From positions 581,001-645,000 of the forward strand of contig NC_053416.1 in assembly GCF_016859285.1 (NCBI RefSeq): a DNA stretch of 64,000 nucleotides, read 5' to 3'. Both the position numbers and the translations under genes were made by a program. The notes under the pieces were generated by a model. The model saw only the letters and a program-made list of their open reading frames with translations, did no database searches and was not told where the DNA came from. How positions within the stretch are numbered: the stretch's first letter is position 1; every line of letters begins with the position of its first letter. Of this stretch, positions 36,065 to 46,985 are shown piece by piece. The DNA is from Xiphias gladius. Lineage: Eukaryota; Chordata; Actinopteri; Istiophoriformes; Xiphiidae.

Positions 36065-36600
36065 ACAGCACTGTGCAAACGTTTCACCAAACGGTCTTTA
36101 CTGAGAGTAAAGTCAGGGTTTTTCTAAAGTAAAGTCATGAATAGTTTTTATTTCTCAGTGAACTTCATCGAAAGTGCAGTAAAGAGAAAAAAAACGTAAA
36201 TCAGATCAGGATTTGCTGTGACCCCCACTTTGCCTCTAAACCGGCAACGGTTCTCCTCAGTGCATCACATAGTTTTCCAGGTTCTTGGCCGGTAGGTTGT
36301 TCCAGGATCTTGGAGAACCTGCCTTGGTTCCTCTGTGGATTCAGTCTGTCTCAGTGTCTTCTGTCCCTTCATGTGGTCCCAGACTGACTCCATCATGTTG
36401 AGCTCTGGGCTCTGTGGGGTCCAGACCACCTGCTGCAGGACTCCTGGTTCTTCTGGTCTCTGAAGTTAGTTCTCTATGACTCCGGCTGTGTGTTTGGACT
36501 CGTCCTGCTGCAGAATGAACAGGGGACGATCAGACGCCTCCTGATGGGACTGATGTTGGTGAAGAATCTCAACATCTAAAGTGTCTAAAACAGAGCGCTA
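36065..36600 (-). mobile_element. Dead Tc1/mariner-type transposon remnant
   Basis: On the minus strand, about 36350-36530 encodes recognisable transposase carboxy-half text: FILQQDESKHTAG (second catalytic Asp region) and, further on, VVWTPQSPELNMMESVWDHM (the W-P-x-Q-S-P-x-L-N-x-I-E pattern with the third acidic residue). An in-frame stop separates the two, and more decay follows. The sequence near 36065 ('agcactgtgcaaacgttt') resembles the terminal repeat of such elements. The other end is not found. Inactive. Confidence 0.8.
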
Positions 36601-37025
36601 CACTGCAGAGAAATCTAAACCCGGGTCGAGCCGCGCTCTGACACTAGATCTGCATGAAAAAATGCAGCCAGTCCGCTGATGCAGCGAAGCCGACACAACG
36701 CAGGTCATCCAGCAAAATGCCGCAGGCCCTCGCTGCTGGTAGATTAGTTTGGGACAGGAAAACCATATTCTTGCTGCTTCTGCTGTAAAAGTCTGCCTGT
36801 GCACTCTGATTCTGATCCTTAACGGTTCCACCTTCATCTGAATACGGACAGTTTTGGGACTTTTAAGGTTTAATATGAATGAAATGAAAAGTTTCTGTCC
36901 ACTGGTGAGCGGAAAGAAAAACCGAAATAAAACGACTTTAAAAGAATGAAGAGAGCAGGAGGAAAGCAGTGTGTTTACACTGATGGAAGGAAATACCGAG
37001 GACAAAAGGACCTTATCCGTCTGTA

Positions 37026-37056
<31 letters not shown>

Positions 37057-37487
37057 CACACACTGTCGCTGGCCGCGTGGCGACGTCGCAGTCGCACAGA
37101 GGAGTCATTATTCACATCAAATATTTCTGTTTCCTTCACTTCGTTTTTGTTTCTCCCCAAACTGACAATAGAAGCATTTAGACGCTGCATTTAAATGGAC
37201 CCAGTGTATCAGGCTGCGTAACAGTCCAGATTGGTGAGTCCTCTTGGTGAGAAGCCGAGGAGGTTTTGTTGGTCGCGGTAATAATTACGCTCTGTACTAA
37301 ATGTTGTTGTTTGTAATAAAATAAAAATAAGCTGGTTTAGTTTATGGTGTAGACACAAGAATGACAGGGATTAAGCTTTACCCACAAATAAGAATTTATT
37401 TTTGGTACCAAGAGAATCTTTCACACACTGAAAACTTTTTTTGTTTAGATACCATGTCAAATATATTACAATATATATAACATTAAA
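36601..37487. other. No gene recognised; (CA)n and a minus-strand poly(A) hexamer
   Basis: A (CA)n tract is at 37026-37052. TTTATT at 37395-37400 reads AATAAA on the minus strand, about 90 bp past the stop codon of the exon-like segment at 37488-37651. Confidence 0.45.
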
Positions 37488-37830
37488 TCAAATGATAGGT
37501 AAAGATGTCGCATAATTAAAGATGTTACAGGCAGGAAGAGGTGGATTTTTGAGAGATGTTGTAAAGTCACAAGGGTTTTGCGGTGAGGATGATGAGTTGG
37601 GTTCCTGATGCACCAGTCTGTCCTCGGAGTCGGGTTCAGCCTCTGGTGGATCTGCAAAGACGAGACATGACAACTTTTCAACGAGGCTTCGTAGATACAG
37701 AGGAGCCAGGGGTTCTTACAGCCAACCGGCTTTATCACTCAGAACACAGCGGTAGGTGTTGCCGTTATCTGCAGCGCTGAGGACAGACCGGTAAACGGAG
37801 TCTCAGGGCCTCAGAGTGGAGGCAAGTTCC
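37488..37830 (-). other. Exon-like segments of an unidentified Ig-superfamily gene
   Basis: Minus strand. A segment ending about 37727 reads SVLSAADNGNTYRCVLSDKA, which looks like the F-strand end of an immunoglobulin domain (D-N-G-x-Y-x-C). After a candidate 75-bp intron (AG acceptor at 37652-37653), 37488-37651 reads DPPEAEPDSEDRLVHQEP and continues to a TGA, followed by AATAAA at 37395-37400. The phases only agree with a weak GTTGGC donor; the better-looking GTAAGA donor four bases on does not keep frame. This could be the 3' end of a real gene or a decayed one. No upstream Ig exon was found. Confidence 0.35.
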
Positions 37831-38340
37831 AATCAATCAATCAGTCGATCAATAATCCAGAACCGAGAGCTTCCGCAAGCCTCTTGTCAGCTGCTCAGAG
37901 GGAAACTGATTGGAGTCAAAATAATTTCAGAAGAAAGTCGCATTTTTATGAAAGTAACGTCATTTTGAGACAAAAGTCCTGATAATTCATCAATGAAGTC
38001 ATAATTTTATTGGGGGCAGTAGTAAGTAACATTTCTTCTTAGTTGTCACTTTAAACTTTAATTAATTTGTTTTCTTAATCGAACTCTGCCGACTCCTCTG
38101 CAGCGAGTTGTTAAAAAACCAGAAATCCAAATCACCTGTACAGTCCCCATGGGACATGATGTCTCCGAATGCAAACGCTACTCGCTCCAGTAAAGGTTTT
38201 AACAACTAGTGAGAACAGGGGCTTCCAGAGCGCAGATATTCTACATGTGCATACTGACATTTTCTCTGCAAAACTAAAGATCCATAAAGCAGCATTTCAC
38301 TCTGCTGGGCAACGTCATTTTTCTAATCTGATTATATTTA

Positions 38341-39000
38341 CATAATCAACCCCAGAGTGCTTGTCCACACAGTTGCTCGCCCTGTTGATCCTGCTACAGA
38401 TCGCAGCAACCAGCTCGTTGCTTCCAAACGGGAGGAATTTGCAGATTTTGTCAGAGAGACGGCGGCCGCCGTCAGGTCCAACATCCGTCGCCTACAGAAC
38501 GCCCCAACAGCAGAAGGAATGCCCAGGAAAGTAGAAGCAAAACCGACGGCTTCCACTTGTGCTCTTGACTCCAATCCTACGTCGTTTTTAAAAACTGTTT
38601 TTAGTCCATTGTCCGAGGAAGTCCATTTAAGACCGTGGTCTAGATCCATCAACACCGGGTAACTACAGACCAACAATTGAATCGTTTTCTCAACTCAAAC
38701 AGGAAGTTAGAAATGTTTCAGTCTGGTTTTTGGACTCATCACAGCCCTGGTAAAAGGACTCAATGGCATTATAGGATAAATCCACGAACCAACTCAAGCT
38801 CTAAAAACGTCTCGATCTGGGCGCAGCCTTCGACACAGTTGATCACCAGATTCTTTTCGATAGACTCCGGGGTTGAACTGGACTGTCGGTGGCTGGTTTG
38901 CCGCCTATCGTTCTGGCAGAGAGTTCGACGTAGCACCAGATGAAAATTTCTCCAAACGCTCCAAAATAACTTCAACCAGGAAAGACGTGAATGCAGAAAC
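38341..39000 (+). mobile_element. LINE retrotransposon fragment (reverse transcriptase remnant)
   Basis: The plus strand shows, with frame breaks, LVASKREEFADFVRETAAAV (a 'K-x-x-x-F-A-x-F-F' type block upstream of the polymerase), then LNRFLNSNRKLEMFQSGFW-THHS and 'LGAAFDTVDHQILFDRL', the 'D-x-S-A-A-F-D-T-V-D-H' polymerase block read across a frameshift. This order fits fish non-LTR elements of the Rex1/CR1/L2 kind. Only part of the polymerase is left, and it is broken by frameshifts and stops. Confidence 0.7.
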
Positions 39001-39492
39001 TTTTTGCCAGAAAGACTCCGGCGTTGACCCCATCAACTACAGAGATGTATAAGGACAGAGCCCTGTGAATAGCAGCCAATCAGAGAGCCCCAGACTGCCT
39101 ATCCAATTGTTTAACTTTAAGTCTACGTTTTGATTAAATTGGCAGAGCAACATTTATGTTTCAGTGAATTCAGGTGGTTGTGTAATAACAAGGAGACTAT
39201 TACTTTGGACGAATGTCGCTTCTCCAAGCTGTTGGCAGCACAAACTGAACTGTGTCCCCTCTATCGTATTGAGGTGGAGGCAGAAATCTCAGAGACAGAT
39301 GTCTACAAACCTGCACGCATGAAACCCAAACCACCTGATCGGACAGACACCACGAGAGCGAAGAATCAAAAACGGTTTTTGTTTATTTCGTTGTTTTTGT
39401 CATTTGTGTGAACTGACCCTTTAAAACACCAGTACTTTCCCTCCCTGCCAGCAGGTCGACGGACACAGAAAAGACACCGACAGACTTAGTAC

Positions 39493-40040
39493 CTGCTTGC
39501 TGTGGCCCTCCAGCACCTCCTCCACGGGGAAGCTGAAGCGGTATGAGCCCAGCATGGAGGTCTCCTTGAAGGCTGGGGAGGTGGCAAACTTCCCCAGGAA
39601 GCTGGGTTGCATCAGGTCCTGCACCTCTGTCCGGTCTGGGTAGTTCTCGTCCAGGAGCCTCGTCTCAGCTGACGTGATGTCCTCAGGTCTCACAGCCAGA
39701 CTCCACCACTGCAGAGAGTTCTTGCCCAGGCTCCTGAAGCCACTATCCATCCGGGTTCCTTCTAATCCAGCTCGATCTGTGTCGTGTTTCAGATGAGATA
39801 CACAAATCTCAGGTCGGGGTATTCTGGGATGTTTTCTTTGAAGAGGTACTGGTTTTTCAAGTTTTGAGCCTCCACTTTCAAATCATTCAGCTTCAAGTGT
39901 CGACCTTTATCAACATGTTCAGTGGCTCTTCTCCGGTTTCTTCGTACCTCCATGGTCGGATGGGAAGTGATGTAGATCAAGACGACAAATGACAAGTCTC
40001 CACTGTCTCTGTTTGAGAGGAACGATCTCAGATCTGTGAC
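39493..40040 (-). other. Exon-like minus-strand segments of an unrecognised protein
   Basis: Two overlapping open stretches look coding by composition. One (about 39493-39830) reads MDSGFRSLGKNSLQWW, then RPEDITSAETRLLDENYPD and SMLGSYRFSFPVEEVLEGH, ending at a good donor (CAG|GTACTAAG at 39492). The other (about 39789-40040), in a different frame, reads DLRSFLSNRDSGDLSFVVL, ITSHPTMEVRRNRRRATEHV and NIPEYPDLRFVYLI, opening after a CACAG acceptor near 40040. I do not recognise the family. The frame change between them, without a clear intron, suggests either a pseudogene or two alternative exons. It lies upstream of, and on the same strand as, the Ig-like segments at 37.5-37.8 kb; any link is speculative. 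Confidence 0.35.
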
Positions 40041-41894
40041 GACAGCAGGGTTGTAGGAAATGAATTTACACCAAACTCACAGCAGCAGTTATGGACGTGG
40101 TTTACACCCACAACCGCCGCACTTCGTGCCAGTAGTTCATGCTATGCCCATGGCTGGTGTGTCGGTATGAACATTTGTTTTTTTAACTTAGATTCATATT
40201 ACAAAGTGTGAACATTTCATTTGAATTCTCTCTTTGTTTGATTTGTTTAATGTAGACATTTCAAATATTTCACATTTCTGTGCCTTGCTACCGATGAAAT
40301 GTTGTTTTATCTCAGTTGTACTTGCGGATTGAAAGGAGAAATGAATTTTGGCCTCGGAACTGGGGAGTGTGTTTACTCGGTAGGTGTCATGCAGAACAGA
40401 ACATGACCAGTGTTTTTGTCACGTGTGCCGAACAAGCCTTCCTATTCTGTCAGTGATTTAATGGTTTATTGGTTATTTTTCATTTTTTGCAAACTTGCTT
40501 AATTGACACCTGAAACGGAAACTTATTTTGGCGGGTGTAGAGACCCATTTCAGAGAATGTTAGAGACGTTTATTCTGAAGGTTTCTGCGGCCGGAAGTTG
40601 CTAGCCTGTTGCCGGTGACACGGAGCGAAGTCCCGCAGCTTTTTCCTTGAAAAACCGAAACACAAAGTGTGTGTGTGTGTGTGTGTGTGACATTAAACCT
40701 TTCAGAGCAACGGTAGAGAGGCGACACACGTGGCTCAGAAACTGATAAACAGATTTAAAGTCACGTTTCGCGTTAGAGCCGACTGAAGTTCGTGACTAAC
40801 GTCTGCTAACTATGGTGCGACACCTGAGTAGCTGCCGAAGCTAACGGGATTAGCTCCTCAGGTAAACCCCAGCTAAAGGTGGTCAGATGGCTGTGAAGGG
40901 GAGCACCTGGTGGAGTCGGCCTGGGCAGCTGTAAAGGTGGGTGCTTGACGGTGTAAGCCGAGCTAACTGTTAGCCGCGGGGCGTTAAGGTCTAGTAAATC
41001 AGTCCAGAAAAAAACGCGAAACTCCATTGAAAAATCTTGAAATTTTGCTCTGTAGCGGAGATGAATCCTGGTTTTTAGACGCCGAGTCTTTGAGCTTATC
41101 CACCAAGTAAACACTTGTGTGTCCATAAAATGTGATAGATAGGAGTAAGCCAGTGGGCAGTGGTTGGAGAAGTTCTCACTTAAGTACAAGTACCGGTCCT
41201 GCGGTGAAGATAATGGACCGGGCTCATTAGTTGTGGAAGTGTAAACCTGGCCGAGTTCACCCTCCTGTTACATTGCAGCTATGTCGGACCCGTTTCTGCT
41301 TTTGGGTCACTTTTTGACCAGTGTGTGTGTGTATATACTGTACACACTCAGCTGGCAGCTTGGTAGGAACGCCCAGCTCAGACCGATGCAGTCTCATACA
41401 ACAGTCCTGAAATAATCCTCCTTCATCAAGGTCATAATGTCCAGCTCGCGTTGAAACTGTGGAGGCTGCAGTTGAACTGCATTCTGTTATACTGACAGGT
41501 TTTTGTTGTGCTGCTGCTGGTGTGTTTTATTGTGTCCACCGCCTTTATATCAATGAGGGGAGGCTGAATAACAGAGAGACCTTTCTGTATAATGCCGCAC
41601 AGGTCAACAGCAGCACAAACTGCAGTTGTATCAGACTGCGGTAGATTTAGCAAGGTGTACCTAATAAACTGCCAGCTGAGTGTGTGTGTACGATTGTTAT
41701 ATTATTACTGATGAAATCATCTTTTCTTTTGTAGGTTTTTGAGGTGGATCTTATTTTTAACTATTTAATTGCTCCCACTAATGATTATTTTATTACTATT
41801 ATCATTATTATTACCGTCGCAATTACCCGGCGCTCAATCACATTCTGTTTACTTTGATTTAAGACACGGAAAAGAAGCAAACCATCCTATTTTA
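40041..41894. other. Intergenic, no gene seen
   Basis: Contains a (GT)n tract at about 40667-40690, an AGTACTT-type scrap near 41175-41195 and AT-rich DNA. Frames at 40806-41189 (minus) and others lack motifs. Confidence 0.45.
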
Positions 41895-42617
41895 GAAGCT
41901 GGAACAATGAAATGTTTACTGTTGAATCGTAAAATATTTTACGATGCATCATATTAAAAGTTCTTCGTATGTTTGGTATGTAAAATTTGTAAAGTAACTG
42001 CAGTAAAAAGTACAGTTCTTCCCTCTGAGATGTAGTGAAGTAGAAGTATAAAGTGTAATGAAATGGAAATACTCAAGTATAGTACAGCTACCTGAGATCT
42101 GTACTTCGGCGTGGTATTTGAGTAAATGAACACTGGGAGTGGATTACATCTGTGACTGAACTCCCCTCCACCGTTTGTAAACAGCCCCGTCATTCTGTTG
42201 CACATTAAAATTCCTGGAATTAGACCCATATATCTGCTGATTTTCATTTTTTATCAGTATCGTAGTATATGTCGACCAATAAGTAAGAAGAAATGTAAAA
42301 ATGGCCGACAGTCGCTCTCTAACGTAGTTTGTCACCCAAATTGATTTTACAACTGTAAAATGTCTTGCTCAGTGTGTAACTTGATCACAATTATTTGAAA
42401 AAAAATAGGTGTAGGGCTCAAACTAACAATTTCATCTCCAGTTATTTTCTCAATTTAATCAATTAATAATTCGGTAAGAAAAAAGTGACAAATGCCCGTC
42501 ACAAGCACAAACTCATGTCATCAAATGTCCCGTATATTCCAGCCAAAACTCCAAAGCCCAAAAATTTTAATTTTTTATCACTGAAGACCAAGAGAAGCCG
42601 TAAATTGTCACATTTGA
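41895..42617. repeat. 723-bp tandem duplication, copy 1
   Basis: Repeats immediately as 42618-43340 with an offset of exactly 723 bp. The copies look almost identical; the one difference I noticed is T at 42118 versus C at 42841. Within it are AGTACTT-type sequence (about 41980-42135) and the start of a GGGCTGCAAC-type repeat (about 42411-42617). Confidence 0.95.
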
Positions 42618-43340
42618 GAAGCTGGAACAATGAAATGTTTACTGTTGAATCGTAAAATATTTTACGATGCATCATATTAAAAGTTCTTCGTATGTTTGGT
42701 ATGTAAAATTTGTAAAGTAACTGCAGTAAAAAGTACAGTTCTTCCCTCTGAGATGTAGTGAAGTAGAAGTATAAAGTGTAATGAAATGGAAATACTCAAG
42801 TATAGTACAGCTACCTGAGATCTGTACTTCGGCGTGGTACTTGAGTAAATGAACACTGGGAGTGGATTACATCTGTGACTGAACTCCCCTCCACCGTTTG
42901 TAAACAGCCCCGTCATTCTGTTGCACATTAAAATTCCTGGAATTAGACCCATATATCTGCTGATTTTCATTTTTTATCAGTATCGTAGTATATGTCGACC
43001 AATAAGTAAGAAGAAATGTAAAAATGGCCGACAGTCGCTCTCTAACGTAGTTTGTCACCCAAATTGATTTTACAACTGTAAAATGTCTTGCTCAGTGTGT
43101 AACTTGATCACAATTATTTGAAAAAAAATAGGTGTAGGGCTCAAACTAACAATTTCATCTCCAGTTATTTTCTCAATTTAATCAATTAATAATTCGGTAA
43201 GAAAAAAGTGACAAATGCCCGTCACAAGCACAAACTCATGTCATCAAATGTCCCGTATATTCCAGCCAAAACTCCAAAGCCCAAAAATTTTAATTTTTTA
43301 TCACTGAAGACCAAGAGAAGCCGTAAATTGTCACATTTGA
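42618..43340. repeat. 723-bp tandem duplication, copy 2
   Basis: Second copy. The bases AGAAGCTGGAAC occur at the start of copy 1, at the junction and just after copy 2; after the last occurrence the sequence continues differently (ccgcaaattt), as the normal continuation of the dispersed repeat. Confidence 0.95.
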
Positions 43341-44088
43341 GAAGCTGGAACCGCAAATTTTTGGCATTTTTGCTTAAAAAATTACTTAAGCGATTAACAA
43401 ATAATGGATTCATCGACTAATTGTAGGAGCTCTAGTTATGAGTTTGTTAAAAAAACAATGAGTCACTATATTAATTTAGTATTTTTTAAAATTGCCAAAT
43501 ATCATTATCAGTATCGGGCAAGGATTCGTCTTTGGATGTCTGTTGTTTGACCAACAGTCTAAAAACCAAAGATATTCAGTTTACTGTGATAGAAAACAGA
43601 GACAAGCGGAGGATCTGCCTTGATTGTTCTTGTTGTCTGGAGAAAATAATCAGAATAGCTACAGAAAGGAAATTATCGAGCAGAAACACCAAATAATCTC
43701 TGTTTGCAGCTTCACAAATATGAGAACTTTCTGCTTTTCTATGTTTTCTATCACAGCAAACTGATCGTCTTTGTGTTTTGGACTGTTAGTTGGGTTAAAA
43801 AAGTTGTTTGAAAACATCACTTTGGGCCCTTAGAAACTGTGAGGGACATGTTTCACTTTTACTGACATTTGATAGGTTGAACAACGAATTGATTCATCCG
43901 AGAAAGTACTGACTAATAATGGAAATAAGGTAATAATCATTACCCTTAATCACGCAGACAGGGATATCGGAAATGTTCTAATGAAGCTTGGGATGTTCAG
44001 ATGTTGTCGTGTGTTGTAGAGATCGAACGTGCAGTTTTGTCGTCCGGTGTGAATGTTTCATCCGCCGTCCTCCGTTGTGTTTGTCCAG
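43341..44088. other. Repeat-derived flank upstream of pgap2
   Basis: 43341-43433 finishes the GGGCTGCAAC-type element; 43440-43900 contains a further related stretch in which 'ccaacagtctaaaaaccaaagatattcagtttact' is recognisable. The 5' untranslated exon of pgap2 was not located, although the acceptor at 44087-44088 shows that one must exist upstream. Confidence 0.5.
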
Positions 44089-44089
44089 G

Positions 44090-46935
44090 ATGCTCCAGGG
44101 GCCGTACGGCAGCCTGGACCGGGACCGGCCCCTCATCCGGCTGCCTTTCACCAGCTTCGCCGTGGGGATTGTTCTGCTCCCCCTGACCGGCCTCATCGCC
44201 TGCCTCTCCATTTCACTCATGTACCACTTCGAAGACGCAACGTACACACACTGTCATGTAAGTCGCCGTGGAAACCTAGGCACGCACAGCGGTGAACTGT
44301 AGAGCGACTTTCAGAGAGCAGACCTGCGTGTAACGTGGGTCTATGACACGCTTCCGACTCATCCTCCCGAGCCGGGTGTCGCATCTGGCGTCGGTAAATG
44401 TTTTTACTGGGAGGAACTCCACACGCCAGAAGCTCCGGAACCTCTTAATCTCGACAGTTTTCCGTCGGCGTGGTCGTACTAATCAAAACACGCCGCAAAT
44501 CCATCAAAAAAGATGTGGAGCAAAGTTTGTTTGTGGCAAGCGTATACGACGTACTCGCACGCCCAACCACAATCAGATTCCTGACTGGCAACCCGCATCG
44601 AGGACCCCATTCACCTTAAATTCCACCCGCATCAGACCCTCATCCAGACGTGGTCGTGAAGGGGGGTCGGCTGATTCACGTGGACTCATACAGGAGTTCC
44701 CCAACGCGGGTTTAACCCACGTCACTGTGTCGGTCCGAATGTTGAGTAATTAGACCCATAAAAAAATCTTTATTTATTACTCGTCTCCAATTTTAATCTG
44801 CTTGTTCAAACCACCAGGAGGTTTGAGACTCATTGTATCCAGATGTCAAGAAGGTGTAAACCCACCTGTCTCTGCAAGACACATCTGTAATCTTTTCTCT
44901 CCCATAGTGTTACTGTGTGTGGAAACTTCTTCATACGTCCTCGGTTTGTCTCCTCTGTCCTCGTGACGACAGCGGCTGAAGTTTCGTTGAAATAGCAGGA
45001 AAATGAAATGAGCTGTTGTTCTGTTTCCTGAAGGATCCGTGGTTGAGAGAGCGACGCGGGTTAGAGCCGTGAAGACCGTCATACTTTTCTCTCATAGTTC
45101 ATTCACTGATCAAACCCTATGTGAGATAAGGAATTAATACAAGCGGCATCAGAAATGTGACGTTCCCCTGTTTAGTATTCATAAGCAGTATGGAAATGTT
45201 TAATAAACGGTTTTTAAGACATTATAATGTAGTTATAAGCAGCTGTAAGGACATGTTTAAGTTTTTATTAATGTTTGGTGTAACTTGTCCTGTGAAGACA
45301 TATTTTATTATATTTCATTATTACAGCTGAGCTTTACTATATTGTTGTTCATCATCTGTTTATGCAGCAGCCCATTCATGAAATGTTCACTTACTGCTGA
45401 AAACTGCTAAACCAAGCTTTGCTGGAAGTCTAATACTTTCTCTGAGTAGATCTGTGTTTCTCAGTAGGAAAGCTGAAATAAGCGTCTTTGTGGTTTTTTT
45501 TGTTTATTTTTTTTGTTCTCACCAACCAGGTGTCAAACTACCTCCCGTCCATCAGCGCTGCCATCAGCCGCGTGCCGGAGCGCTACATCTGGCGCTGCTG
45601 CATCGGCCTGCACTCAGCGCCCCGCTACCTGGTGGCTGCCGCCTATTTCAACTTCTACCGCGGCCGCTTCGCCAAGAGGATGCTGGAGCTGCTGCTGAGC
45701 GGACTGGCTCTCGTCTGCAGCCTCGCCGAAAACACCGGCCTGCTGGTGCTCACATACGTGTCGTCCACCGAAACTTACAGTGAGTACAACACGATCAGCC
45801 GACCCAGGTCCTCCAGTCAGAGCAGCCAGAATTAGCTGAGCAGGGATAGATTACTGCCTAGTACAACTCGTAACCAAATAAAAATAAAAATTTCTTTTTA
45901 GAATACAACGCCATGTTTCCTAGGACAGAATACATTTAATTTATTGTAAACTTCTTTTTATTAACCTTAGTTGATTTTTTTTAAATACAGAATAATTAAT
46001 ACCAGACCTTATCTCCTTTTTTAGCAAACATGTACTTTATGTAAGACGAGGGGGGGTTACAGGTCTGTGTCCAGGGGACAGTCGTCTCATCGTGTGTCCA
46101 TGGCTGCAGGACATGCGCAGTTACCAACAGCAGCTGTTCGCTGATGTTATTTCATATCGGAGCGTTTCACCTTGTTCATCTGACGTTCGTTCGTCACGGT
46201 GGATGAACAGAGTGAATATTGATCACGGTCAGTTTATCACTGCAGGGAACCAGGAAGTTCAACTGCAGTCTGAAGACATTTGACCCATTTTGAAACTGTG
46301 CCCCAGTCTGCCCCCCCTTTCTAAAGTTTCTTAACTCATCGATGCGTGAGAGTGGTATCAATCTGAACATTTAAGTCTCAGCAAGAAAGAGAAGAAGACG
46401 ATTTCACCAAATGTTGAAATGTTTATTTAATTTTAAAGGATCAGTTATTCCACTTTCTTTTGTCTCTCTTTGTAAAGCATCTGCTTCCTATTTCTATAAA
46501 GTGCTAACCATGTAAATAGTAGTCACTTATTTACCTATCGGTGCACATTCTCCCTGAATTGTTCAAGAAAAAAGGGGAAATAAGAGAGACAGAGTTTGTC
46601 ATTAAATATATTTAGTGTGGGGAGAGAGAAGCAGCTTCTCTGACCTCGTCCTGCTCCTGTCCTCACTGTTTAATCTGAAATGAAAGGTGTGAAGGGGTTA
46701 ATGTCCTGTTTGTCTCCGCAGGTGTTCATAAAAACGGTTTCGTCGTGTTCGTAGGGAGCTCGCTGCTGCACATGCTCATTACATGCAGACTGTGGCAGGT
46801 GATCAAGAGATACTATGTGAACCCAGAGGTAAACAAAACTTTCTCCTTTCTCTGGTCTGTGTTTTCATCTCAGTGTCCACCACATGTCTCTGAAGTTTAA
46901 CATGTTATTTGTCCAAATAACCAATTGATCTTCCT

Positions 46936-46985
<50 letters not shown>

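Noticed and set aside
41954-43058. Duplicated pairs of small minus-strand open frames (97 and 63 codons)
   Set aside because: They occur twice only because the 723-bp DNA segment is duplicated; they lie in dispersed repeats and have no motifs.
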